This document shows, piece by piece, positions 46,467 to 55,245 of a DNA stretch of 64,000 nucleotides; the first letter of the stretch is position 1, and each line of letters starts with the position of its first letter. Origin of the DNA: a bacterium (GTDB lineage Bacteria > Bacteroidota > Bacteroidia > B-17B0 > Aurantibacillaceae); NCBI GenBank assembly GCA_029945625.1, contig JAQSCW010000055.1:1-64000 (forward strand), read 5' to 3'. Made by a program: the position numbers and the translations under genes. Below the pieces are notes generated by a model. The model was not told the DNA's origin. It made no database searches and worked only from the letters and a program-made list of their open reading frames with translations.

Positions 46467-46878
46467 TTACTTCTCAATAATTAATTTCTTAAACGCTTTT
46501 CCCGAATCACTTTCTAATTTCACAAGATAAGTGCCATTCGCAAGAGCTCCAATCTCCAGAGTACTTGCGTCTGAAAATTTCCCCTCTACTACTAGTTGAC
46601 CAATGAGATCATAAATAAGGTAACTCGTTTCTTCGTGACGGGAATTTTGAAAAATCAACTTGTCCCGGGCCGGATTTGGAAAAAACTGCACCGAATTTTC
46701 AAATGCATCCATGTTCTCTATCCCAACTAAATTGGTGCTGACAAGAACTGAAGTGGTACCTCCTGTCAGAGCTGTTAGAGCACCCAAATTTCCAATCATT
46801 TGTGCGTTGCTAACTGTCAAGTTTATGGATGAATTGTTAGGAGCATCCGCTTTTACTTTAAACCACAATTCAGCAATT
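46463..46878 (-). repeat. Nearly identical 3'-end block, copy A
   Basis: This 416-bp stretch pairs with 48426-48841 at a 1,963-bp offset. By eye I count five mismatches. Sequence outside both ends is clearly different. It encodes the end of the cohesin-like region and the whole sorting domain. Confidence 0.9.
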
Positions 46879-48281
46879 ACTCCGTTTCCACTAACATTCG
46901 TATGGTCTGTTCGCACACTCGCACCATAAATTTTAGAATTATTTAATTGCCCTTTTCTGAATTCAATATTCTGGCTGGAAACCTTTAAAAATGAAGGAAT
47001 ATAAAGTAGATAAGGACTATTTGATTCCACAAAAGATGGATCTATATCCAAATCAAAAACCAATCCATAAATATTATTTATGTTATTGCTTGAACTTCCC
47101 AATAGAATATCCGCCTTATTCCATTGACCTACATAGCATATATTATTATCCGCAACCAGTGTTATATCTCCATTACTTCCAGGGCCTGCTGGTTTAAATG
47201 TATGGGTTAAAGAGAAATTATTAGTTATGGCCATCGTATCGGAATTATTCACAATACCATCCCCATTACAATCTGCATGACATTTATTCTTGCCAGTACT
47301 CACAAGGCCGGTCCAGCTGTTTGCAAATTGTGAAACATAAGTATTTCCTCCGGGAGTCCTAGCGGCTCCTGTTGCCCCGAACTGCAAACCTAATTCTAAA
47401 ACGTCACTGGAATTTACAACGCCGTCACTGTTAGCGTCTCCCGGCCACACATCTGCGCAGTTTGAATTTACAAATACCGGAATCGAAGAAGTAGACACAC
47501 ATCCATTGTTATCTGTTCCAGCTACTGAGCAAACAGTATTTGTGCCGGGTAAAATAGTGAAAGTGGGAGTAGTGGCACCATTTGACCAGGTGTAGCTAAG
47601 TGAACCATTTGCAGAAAAGCTGGTACTTGAACCCAAACAAACAGTATTGCTTCCAGACACGTTAGGGGGAACGGGGGTAATGGTAGGGCAACCTATATTC
47701 ACTGAATAAGAGGAATAACAAGTATTGGTATTATCACGACAAATAAAAATGACGGTGCCGCACGAGGTAATCGTAAAAGTGCTGACAAAACCAAGTGTAT
47801 TACTTGGAATGACTGTTGAAGTCACTCCCGGAATCAGCAGTGTGTAACTCACCGGCCCACCAGGTGTGGGAACGGTAGAAGCGCCACTGATATTCAATGT
47901 ATTCACAAAATTAGGGCAAATGGGTGAATACGAAGTACACAAGGGTGTAAATGTGGGACCTGGCGTATAACATAATACACTTACTGTTTTAGATGTGATG
48001 CAATTGCTGGAATTATCTTTAAATTCTACAGTGTAGGTACCACTCGCATTTAAATTTACTATAGATGAGGAAGTTCCTATACTAGAGATAGGAACATTTC
48101 CCAACGTCGACCATTTGGAGCTGATGTTGGCCGAGTAGTTAGAGGTGGCCATTAAAGTTTGTCCCGAAGTGCAACTTGGAATCGTAAATGTGCCAGGACA
48201 GGTTACGATGGGACACTGTGCCTTAGTAATAGTGTATCCTGTTAAAATTAAACCGAAAATTAAATTGAGTTTTTTCATCAT
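46467..48281 (-). CDS. T9SS-secreted paralogue with dockerin-like and cohesin-like regions
   Basis: The 604-residue protein (start MMKKLNLIFGLILTGYTITKAQ, a signal peptide, hence 48281 and not the upstream codon) has two or three Ig-like Cys-bearing domains, one Ig-like repeat of the paralogue type (NTVCLGSSTSFSANGSLSYTWSNG), dockerin-type loops (DANSDGVVNSSDVLELGL and DCNGDGIVNNSDTMAI), a cohesin-like region and a type A sorting domain. Its last 130 residues match those of the next gene except for one substitution, in a 416-bp nearly identical DNA block. It is expected to be secreted and surface-attached. Confidence 0.87.
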   Translation of the reverse strand: MMKKLNLIFGLILTGYTITKAQCPIVTCPGTFTIPSCTSGQTLMATSNYSANISSKWSTLGNVPISSIGTSSSIVNLNASGTYTVEFKDNSSNCITSKTVSVLCYTPGPTFTPLCTSYSPICPNFVNTLNISGASTVPTPGGPVSYTLLIPGVTSTVIPSNTLGFVSTFTITSCGTVIFICRDNTNTCYSSYSVNIGCPTITPVPPNVSGSNTVCLGSSTSFSANGSLSYTWSNGATTPTFTILPGTNTVCSVAGTDNNGCVSTSSIPVFVNSNCADVWPGDANSDGVVNSSDVLELGLQFGATGAARTPGGNTYVSQFANSWTGLVSTGKNKCHADCNGDGIVNNSDTMAITNNFSLTHTFKPAGPGSNGDITLVADNNICYVGQWNKADILLGSSSNNINNIYGLVFDLDIDPSFVESNSPYLLYIPSFLKVSSQNIEFRKGQLNNSKIYGASVRTDHTNVSGNGVIAELWFKVKADAPNNSSINLTVSNAQMIGNLGALTALTGGTTSVLVSTNLVGIENMDAFENSVQFFPNPARDKLIFQNSRHEETSYLIYDLIGQLVVEGKFSDASTLEIGALANGTYLVKLESDSGKAFKKLIIEK

Positions 48282-48425
48282 CTTACAATAAATAACTTTA
48301 TGAATTGGATGATATAGAATATTCAAAAACCATGCCAGAGCATTATTATTGTTTGAAATAAAGAAAATGGCAGTCCAATTTGGAAAGCGCAGCTTCTATG
48401 CAAAAATTTTGAGGTCCAAGATGGA

Positions 48426-48841
48426 AAACTTACTTCTCAATAATTAATTTCTTAAACGCTTTTCCCGAATCACTTTCTAATTTCACAAGATAAGTGCCAT
48501 TCGCAAGAGCTCCAATCTCCAGAGTACTTGCGTCTGAAAATTTCCCCTCTACTACTAGTTGACCAATGAGATCATAAATAAGGTAACTCGTTTCTTCGTG
48601 ACGGGAATTTTGAAAAATCAACTTGTCCCGGGCCGGATTTGGAAAAAACTGCACCGAATTTTCAAATGCATCCATGTTCTCAATCCCAACTAAATTGGTG
48701 CTCACAAGAACTGAAGTGGTACCTCCTGTCAGAGCTATTAGAGCACCCAAATTTCCAATCATTTGTGCGTTGCTAACTGTCAAGTTTATAGATGAATTGT
48801 TAGGAGCATCCGCTTTCACTTTAAACCACAATTCAGCAATT
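48426..48841 (-). repeat. Nearly identical 3'-end block, copy B
   Basis: Partner of 46463-46878. Divergence begins abruptly upstream of 48841 in coding direction, although the proteins remain similar there. This is what gene conversion or a recent recombination limited to the 3' end would leave. Confidence 0.9.
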
Positions 48842-50643
48842 TTTCCATTTCCACTCACGTTGGTTAGATCGGTTCTGACAGAGGCCGCGTAAATTTTAGT
48901 GTTCAGCAATTGCGCCTTTCTAAACTCAATATTTTGATTTGCTGCGTTTAAGAATGAAGGTGTATAGGCCAGGTAGGCAGAGTTGGGTACTATGTAAGTT
49001 TGATCGAGATCAAGGTCAAACACGATGCCATATAATTGACTGATAATTTTTGTCGCTGATCCCACAACAACATTTACTTTGCACCATTGTCCCGGGTAAG
49101 CGTAGTTTTGACTTGCAACCAACGATACATCCGTATTCGCTCCCGGTCCTGCCGGCTTGAAAGCATGTGTCAACGCGAAGTTGGCCACTACCGCAACAGT
49201 ATCGGCATTATTCACTACTCCATCGCCATTACAATCGGCATGGCATTTGTTTTTTCCTGTACTAATGGTTCCTGTCCAATTACCGGCGTATTGACCTATA
49301 TAGCTGTTTCCACCGGGAGTTCTAGCCATTCCGGTACTCGCGAATTGGAGTCCCAGCTCCAGCACATCCAGTGTACTTACAATTCCGTCGCTGTTTGCAT
49401 CTCCCGGCCAAACATCCGAACAAGCTGCGTTAGGAATAACAATTAGGTTGGTAAATCCAATGCAACCGTTAGCGCCGGTTCCATACACCATGTAGTTGAC
49501 GGAGGCAGTGGGAAGAGCGCTTAATGTTGGTGTGTTTATGGCGGGACTTGTATTCCACGTATAGGAGTTTGCACCACTGGCAGTAAATCTAATGCTTGAA
49601 CCCAAACAAACAGTATTACTCCCTCCAATTGATAGCGTTGGTGAAGGCGACACCGTGACACAGTTTAACGCGTTATTGGTACATCCCGCCACGCTTGTGC
49701 CAATGAGGCCAAAACACGTAGTTACTAAGGGACTAACGGTTATCAATGTATTGGTGGAGCCGGTGGACCAGGTATAACTCTGCGCATTTCCAAGAGCGCT
49801 AAATGTAAGACTAGTACCTGCACAAAGGGTGGAGGTACCTCCAATTATTACTGTTGGTGGTGGATTTACAAAAATGGTGACCGTTGAAGAGCTGGGACAA
49901 GTAACTCCGGCACCGCAACTGCAAATTGTGTAGGTGGTGGTTACCGTTGGAGTGAGAACCGGATTTGCTGAATTATTATTTCCGGGCTGAGTATTAAAAG
50001 AAGGTCCTCCACTTAGGCTCAGAGTTGTTGAACCTCCCAAACAAACATTGGTGTTTCCACCAATTGACAGTGTATAAGTTGGAATAACGCTCATGCAATA
50101 AGAGGGGCTCATGTTAAAACAGCCGAGTGCATTAGTAGCAAGAAGGGTATAACAGATGTTGCTGGTAGGAGCGACGATAACATTAGCACCCAAAATATTT
50201 CCGGGAATCCAAGTATACGTTGTGCCCCCCAGTCCGCTCAGCGTACAACTGCTTGCACTACACAGGGAACCACCGGGTGCTGTTGATGTCACACTTAAAT
50301 TAGCGGCGGTGTTACAAGCTACGCTCACCGTCTGAAAAACTGTTGAAAGAGTGGAAGTCCCGCTCAAGGCCACACAGGAAACTGTGTAAATACCACAACA
50401 AGGGTAAGTGATCAACGTTGAGAGCCCGTTTATACCGGGTGTTTGGGTGCCTGAACAACTTCCGGAATTAACTGACCATGAATAACTGGTGGCCCATGTA
50501 GCAGTTGAAGTAACTGCGCCATAAGCCTTGCTGTTGATACACAATCCCTGTGACCAGGCAGAAATACCTAATACTTGCCCGTAGGTGAAAAATGAAGAAG
50601 TTACAAGAAACATCAACATTCCGCTTAATATAAATTTTTTCAT
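48430..50643 (-). CDS. T9SS-secreted paralogue with dockerin-like and cohesin-like regions
   Basis: The 737-residue protein has a signal peptide (MKKFILSGMLMFLVTSSFFTYGQ), a first domain with PCCGIYTVSC like that of the 1,250-residue paralogue, about four Ig-like Cys repeats (for example TSTLCAGTSLTFSALGNAQSYTW), dockerin-type loops (DANSDGIVSTLDVLELGL and DCNGDGVVNNADTVAV), a cohesin-like region and a type A sorting domain. It is the first of three paralogues in minus-strand order. Role is unknown; adhesion or matrix assembly is an inference from architecture. Confidence 0.87.
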   Translation of the reverse strand: MKKFILSGMLMFLVTSSFFTYGQVLGISAWSQGLCINSKAYGAVTSTATWATSYSWSVNSGSCSGTQTPGINGLSTLITYPCCGIYTVSCVALSGTSTLSTVFQTVSVACNTAANLSVTSTAPGGSLCSASSCTLSGLGGTTYTWIPGNILGANVIVAPTSNICYTLLATNALGCFNMSPSYCMSVIPTYTLSIGGNTNVCLGGSTTLSLSGGPSFNTQPGNNNSANPVLTPTVTTTYTICSCGAGVTCPSSSTVTIFVNPPPTVIIGGTSTLCAGTSLTFSALGNAQSYTWSTGSTNTLITVSPLVTTCFGLIGTSVAGCTNNALNCVTVSPSPTLSIGGSNTVCLGSSIRFTASGANSYTWNTSPAINTPTLSALPTASVNYMVYGTGANGCIGFTNLIVIPNAACSDVWPGDANSDGIVSTLDVLELGLQFASTGMARTPGGNSYIGQYAGNWTGTISTGKNKCHADCNGDGVVNNADTVAVVANFALTHAFKPAGPGANTDVSLVASQNYAYPGQWCKVNVVVGSATKIISQLYGIVFDLDLDQTYIVPNSAYLAYTPSFLNAANQNIEFRKAQLLNTKIYAASVRTDLTNVSGNGKIAELWFKVKADAPNNSSINLTVSNAQMIGNLGALIALTGGTTSVLVSTNLVGIENMDAFENSVQFFPNPARDKLIFQNSRHEETSYLIYDLIGQLVVEGKFSDASTLEIGALANGTYLVKLESDSGKAFKKLIIEK

Positions 50644-50759
50644 TTAGGTTTTATTAATATAACGAAGATATAAAAAAAAGGGATAGTTTTCCCGACTTCT
50701 GAATTTTTTCAAGCAATTGTAACTTACATCCACTTATCACTGCTTGAGATTGGATTCTC

Positions 50760-51551
50760 TTATGACTCCAATTCAAACCCATCCGCATCCAAACCCACCG
50801 GAAAAAGTTTTCGAAAATCGTCCAGATAAGATCGATCTAAATCTATTGTTGAAACCTGTTCTTTGTTTCTTTCTAGTGCAGAAATAATTTCCCCCCTCGG
50901 ATTAATCACCACACTGTCTCCGCTATGATCAAAACCATTTCCGTCTTTTCCAACGCGATTCACACCTATTACATAACATTGATTCTCGATAGCTCGTGCA
51001 ATGAGCAAGTGTTTCCAGGCATAACTTCGTACTTCGGGCCAATTGGCCACATAAATCAGCACGTCGTAAGTCCATTCATTTTTTTTTGCATCATACTTGT
51101 TGCGCGACCAAACCGGAAATCTCAAATCGTAACATACTAAAGGACAAATTTTCCAATCCTCTATTTTTGTAATGATTTTTTTTGTGCCCGAAGCATAATG
51201 TTGATCTTCTTTGGCCATCCTGAACAAATGTCGTTTATCATAGTGTTCAAAAGTTCTATCTGGTTTCATCCAGTATAGCCGGTTATAATAGTTTTCTCCT
51301 TCTTTCACTGAAACACTTCCCGTAATCGGTGTTTGTGTTTCGTCAGATTTTTTTCTCAACCAATTCAAACTTTCCCCTGGCTGGTCCTCGGCAAATTTTT
51401 GAGGATTCATGGTGAAACCCGTGCTAAACATTTCGGGTAATACAATAAGATCGCTTTTCTCTTCCAGTGAGTTTATCAAAGAATCGAAATGAGAAAGATT
51501 TCCTTGAGGGTCTTCCCATTTTAAGTCCGACTGAATTAAAGTTATTTTCAT
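50760..51551 (-). CDS. Nitrilase-family amidase (YafV/omega-amidase-like)
   Basis: The 263-residue carbon-nitrogen hydrolase has the Glu-Lys-Cys triad: Glu in IVLPEMFSTGF (about 39), Lys in YDKRHLF (about 108) and Cys in CPLVCYDLRFP (about 143). The RFP and GFTMNP features fit the YafV branch, which hydrolyses omega-amides such as 2-oxoglutaramate. The ATG overlaps the upstream stop (ATGA), so I choose 51551 over a TTG two codons earlier. It forms an operon with the TPR membrane protein. Confidence 0.9.
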   Translation of the reverse strand: MKITLIQSDLKWEDPQGNLSHFDSLINSLEEKSDLIVLPEMFSTGFTMNPQKFAEDQPGESLNWLRKKSDETQTPITGSVSVKEGENYYNRLYWMKPDRTFEHYDKRHLFRMAKEDQHYASGTKKIITKIEDWKICPLVCYDLRFPVWSRNKYDAKKNEWTYDVLIYVANWPEVRSYAWKHLLIARAIENQCYVIGVNRVGKDGNGFDHSGDSVVINPRGEIISALERNKEQVSTIDLDRSYLDDFRKLFPVGLDADGFELES

Positions 51552-53374
51552 TTGCAATACGTTTTTAAGGCGCTTTTCGCCGGTTCAATGCCATGCTCCG
51601 CAGCAATGCGTAAGTCTGAACATGGATCTTGTTTCAAATTAACACGCGCAACGCCTTTCCAATAATAAGCTTCGTAATATTCCGGATTTAGCGACACACA
51701 AAGTTCAAGATCATCAAGACTGCTTTTAAAATCTTGCTTTTTGCCGTAAATAATGGCGCGCTTAAAATAATAGGACGCTTCATCCACCGCTGCTCTAATA
51801 GCTTTATTGTATTCGGCCATGGCCTCATCCAGCTTGTTTAAATCATTATAACAATTGCCCAAGATGAAGTGAGCCCGGGCATTTTCAGGTTCCATCAACA
51901 GCACGGTATTTGCATCAGTCATGGCCTTTGGAATGTCGTTTAGCATGTAATACGCAGCCGCCCGGCCTGTATATGCCTTACTGTAATTGTATAACTGAAT
52001 TGTTTGGTTAAAATTTTGGATGGCCAGTTCAGCACTTCTGTTTTTTAAAAGGAGCAGTCCACGGTTGTAATACCCTTTGTAATTGTTTGGGGCCGCATCT
52101 ACCGCTCTATTGAAATATTCCAGTGCTTTACGATCTTCACTTCTAAACATGCATTCAACGCCTGCACTATTGAGCGCCACAAATTGCTGTGGGTATTTTT
52201 TGAGAATGTCCTCGTAAAGAGTAATTGAGTTTTTCCACACACCAGCGCGTGAAAATCCCATAACTGAAAAAAAGATAGCGAGGATGATGCATAAGACTGT
52301 TTCAGGGATCTTAATCAGAGAAACAAATTTCCCCAGCACCCAGCCCAATCCAATGATAGGAACATACAGATAACGATCAGCGAACAACACTTCTCCAAAA
52401 GGAAGAAACTGTAACACCAGAACAAGGTTGACGAGTATTAAAAATAAAACACCTAACCAGGCAAGGTTGTTTTTCTTAATCAGATAATAGACGAGAAATA
52501 TTATACCTATCAACATTAAAAATCCCAGTGCAAAAACGCTCCATTTTAGTTGCGGATAGGGATAAATGACACTTAGTTTTACCGGTAAGATAAAGAGGAT
52601 AAGATATTTCATCAAAGCAAAACCCGCAAATCCCAGTCTTTGATAAAATGGAAATTCATGCGCATGATTAATGAACTGATCGGCCGTTTGTGTTTGGATA
52701 TTAACGAAGCCGATGACAACTGATACGACAAAGAAAGGAATCTTGTTCAGCAACTGTTTTAAGATAAGCTTTTTATCCAGCAAGAGATCCAGACACACTA
52801 AACTGAGAGGAAACACCACCACAGATGATTTACTCAAACATCCTAAAACAAAGAATAAAAACACAAGGAAATAGCGCGAAATGTTCTTCTTTGATTTGAA
52901 TTCTACGTAATACAATAGGCCTAGCAGATAGAAGGTGGTAGAAAGTACATTCTTGAGTTCGCCGATCCAGGCAACCGATTCCATCTGCAGAGGATGCAGC
53001 AAAAAAACAATAGCCCCCAGCAAAATAATTGGCTCGCTTTGAAACAATTTTCTACCGAGGCGATACACCAAAACGCCATTGATCAGGTGAAAAAATATAT
53101 TTACAAAATGATGTGCGCCATCGCTGTTTTCGAAAAGGAACCAACCTAGCGCATGCATAATCATGGTAATCGGCACATAATTACCCACATAATGACTGCT
53201 AAAAAAGGCTTTTAGGTCGAATTGCTGTACGGCTGCGTTTTTAAAGACCATTTCGGGATCATCCCAACTGATGTGCCCAAAAACTAATAGTCTAAAATAA
53301 ACGATCACTGCCAGAAGCAGAACAAATGAAAATACTAAATGTTCCTTTAAAAGATGTTGCCGGTTTTTGAGCAC
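51548..53374 (-). CDS. Polytopic GT-C-like membrane protein with C-terminal TPRs
   Basis: The 608-residue protein has about 11 membrane segments (residues about 12-380) with an acidic first loop (HISWDDPEMVF), as in GT-C glycosyltransferases that use lipid-linked sugars. About six TPR units follow (about 400-600, for example ALEYFNRAVDAAPNNYKGYYNRG). The layout resembles TMTC/O-mannosyltransferase-like proteins of Bacteroidota. The acceptor is unknown. Its neighbour is the amidase, and glycosyltransferases lie on the other strand. Confidence 0.78.
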   Translation of the reverse strand: MLKNRQHLLKEHLVFSFVLLLAVIVYFRLLVFGHISWDDPEMVFKNAAVQQFDLKAFFSSHYVGNYVPITMIMHALGWFLFENSDGAHHFVNIFFHLINGVLVYRLGRKLFQSEPIILLGAIVFLLHPLQMESVAWIGELKNVLSTTFYLLGLLYYVEFKSKKNISRYFLVFLFFVLGCLSKSSVVVFPLSLVCLDLLLDKKLILKQLLNKIPFFVVSVVIGFVNIQTQTADQFINHAHEFPFYQRLGFAGFALMKYLILFILPVKLSVIYPYPQLKWSVFALGFLMLIGIIFLVYYLIKKNNLAWLGVLFLILVNLVLVLQFLPFGEVLFADRYLYVPIIGLGWVLGKFVSLIKIPETVLCIILAIFFSVMGFSRAGVWKNSITLYEDILKKYPQQFVALNSAGVECMFRSEDRKALEYFNRAVDAAPNNYKGYYNRGLLLLKNRSAELAIQNFNQTIQLYNYSKAYTGRAAAYYMLNDIPKAMTDANTVLLMEPENARAHFILGNCYNDLNKLDEAMAEYNKAIRAAVDEASYYFKRAIIYGKKQDFKSSLDDLELCVSLNPEYYEAYYWKGVARVNLKQDPCSDLRIAAEHGIEPAKSALKTYCK

Positions 53375-53440
53375 TTACAAAAATAGCATTTCGATTTAAG
53401 TTGGAGAACATTAATTTTTGCCCTAATTGATTTCTTCTAA

Positions 53441-53473
53441 TTTGGGTTAGCAGCCTTTATTTTGGTATTTTTG
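53441..53473 (+). promoter_or_regulatory. Promoter directly before the GT2 start codon
   Basis: TTTG (53441-53444), 21 bases, then TATTTTTG (53466-53473). The GT2 ATG is only five bases later, so transcription would begin at or next to the start codon, giving a leaderless or nearly leaderless mRNA. Confidence 0.5.
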
Positions 53474-53477
53474 GCCG

Positions 53478-54245
53478 ATGATTAAGCTCTCAGTTGTTAT
53501 TATCACCTTTAACGAAGAAAAGAATATTGAGCGTTGTCTGCTTTCAGTAAAAGAAGTAGCGGACGAGATTGTGGTGCTCGATTCTTTTAGTAAAGATGCT
53601 ACACAGGCTATATGTGAAAAATACGGTGCTAAATTCTTCGCTCATAAATTCGATGGACATATTGAACAAAAAAACAGAGCCATCACCTATGCTACTTTCC
53701 CCCATATCCTTTCCTTAGATGCCGACGAAGCGCTTGATGCCACGTTAATTGCTTCCATTAAAGCGGTAAAAAATAACTTTGAAAAGGATGGGTATTACAT
53801 GAATCGTCTTACCAATTATTGTGGCCACTGGGTGCGCCATTGTGGCTGGTATCCCGATAAAAAGTTACGTTTGGCCGACAGCCGAAAAGGGCAATGGACG
53901 GGTACCAATCCTCACGATAAGTACGAGTTACTGGAGGGGGATGGCAATACAGGTCACCTCAAGGGAGATCTTCTTCACTACAGTTATTATTCTGTGGAAG
54001 ATCACTACAAGCAGGTAGAATATTTTACAAACATTGCCTCTAAAGCTTATTTTGAGAAAGGAAAGAAAGCCAAAAGTTATAAATTGGTAATCAACCCAAT
54101 CTCCAAATTTATCAGTCACTACCTTGTGAATCTCGGGTTTCTTGATGGCAAAGCGGGATTCCTGATCTCTAAAATTTCGGCTTACGCCACTTGGTTAAAA
54201 TATAAAAAATTGAGGGACCTCTATCATCAAAACAGTCAAAAATAA
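53478..54245 (+). CDS. Family 2 glycosyltransferase (WaaE/KdtX-like)
   Basis: The 255-residue GT-A enzyme begins LSVVIITFNEEKNIERCLLSVK, has the acidic metal site LSLDADEALD (DxD-like, about 75-84) and DxxIEQKNRAI-like HIEQKNRAITYA. It resembles WaaE/KdtX LPS-core beta-glucosyltransferases. The M-I-K-L-S-V-V start is the family N-terminus, so ATG 53478 is correct. It is followed closely by a GT9 gene, suggesting an LPS or surface-glycan operon. Confidence 0.88.
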   Translation: MIKLSVVIITFNEEKNIERCLLSVKEVADEIVVLDSFSKDATQAICEKYGAKFFAHKFDGHIEQKNRAITYATFPHILSLDADEALDATLIASIKAVKNNFEKDGYYMNRLTNYCGHWVRHCGWYPDKKLRLADSRKGQWTGTNPHDKYELLEGDGNTGHLKGDLLHYSYYSVEDHYKQVEYFTNIASKAYFEKGKKAKSYKLVINPISKFISHYLVNLGFLDGKAGFLISKISAYATWLKYKKLRDLYHQNSQK

Positions 54246-55245
54246 TTTCACCATCATCTTAAGTCGTGTCGACAGTATTGGCGACGTCGTGTTGACGCTT
54301 CCTATGGCGGGCTTCCTAAAAAAACATTTTCCTTCAGCCAGGATTCTTTTTTTGGGAAGAACCTATACCAGGGAGGTTATTGCCATGTCATCCTTTATTG
54401 ATGAGTTCATAAATTACGATGAGATTGAAAAGTTGAACAGGGCGGAGCAAGTAATATTGCTGAAAAAATTCAATGCGGATATTTTCTTGCATGTTTTTCC
54501 GCAAAAGAAAATCGCTCTTCTCGCCGCAAGGGCCGCTATTCCTTGGCGCGTGGGCACCACCAACAGATTGTATCATTGGTACTCCTGTAATAAACTCATT
54601 CGCCTGTCTCGAAAAAACTCACCATTTCACGAGTCGCAATTAAATCTTAAACTCCTTTCGTTTTTGATCAAGGACACATCTGTTCCTCTGGAGGACGTAC
54701 ATTTATTTTATGGCCTTACAAAATTCCCTGCCTTAAACAAGGAGTTTTCCGATCTCATCGACACTTCTAAATTTAATCTCATTTTACATCCCAAATCAAA
54801 AGGCAGCGCCAGAGAATGGGGACTTGCAAACTTTGCGAAACTAATTTCAATATTGCCGGAAGATAGATTCAAAATATTTATCAGTGGTACCAATCAGGAT
54901 GGCGCATTGATGAAGGAATTCCTGAAAATAAACACAAAGGCCATCGACATCACCGGCAAAATGTCCCTTCAACAATTTATTGCATTTATCAATCACTGCG
55001 ATGGCTTGGTGGCTGCAAGTACAGGCCCACTTCACATTGCAGCGGCACTTGGCAAAAGGGCCATTGGGTTATTTTCAGCCCGGCGCCCCATCCATCCAGG
55101 AAGGTGGATGCCCATTGGGAAAAATGCATCAGCCCTTGTAAATGATGAGAACTGTGTGAAGTGCACTAAAAAAGAAGAATGTGATTGTATTGAAAAAATT
55201 GAGCCTGAACGGATCCTAAAATTGCTAATGCATGAAAGAGTTTAA
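54226..55245 (+). CDS. Family 9 glycosyltransferase (heptosyltransferase-like), start codon unclear
   Basis: The GT9 fold is clear: SRVDSIGDVVLTLPMAGFLKKHFPSARILFLGR at the N-terminus, LILHPKSKGSAREWG in the middle and VAASTGPLHIAAALGKRAIGLFS near the C-terminus. The N-terminal IGDVVLTLP is needed for the family fold, yet no ATG, GTG or TTG precedes it in frame. The frame opens at 54214, and ATC at 54226 stands where an ATG would give MKTVKNNFTIILSRVDSIGD. GTG 54289 would cut the motif. I annotate from 54226 provisionally. Confidence 0.8.
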   Translation: MKTVKNNFTIILSRVDSIGDVVLTLPMAGFLKKHFPSARILFLGRTYTREVIAMSSFIDEFINYDEIEKLNRAEQVILLKKFNADIFLHVFPQKKIALLAARAAIPWRVGTTNRLYHWYSCNKLIRLSRKNSPFHESQLNLKLLSFLIKDTSVPLEDVHLFYGLTKFPALNKEFSDLIDTSKFNLILHPKSKGSAREWGLANFAKLISILPEDRFKIFISGTNQDGALMKEFLKINTKAIDITGKMSLQQFIAFINHCDGLVAASTGPLHIAAALGKRAIGLFSARRPIHPGRWMPIGKNASALVNDENCVKCTKKEECDCIEKIEPERILKLLMHERV

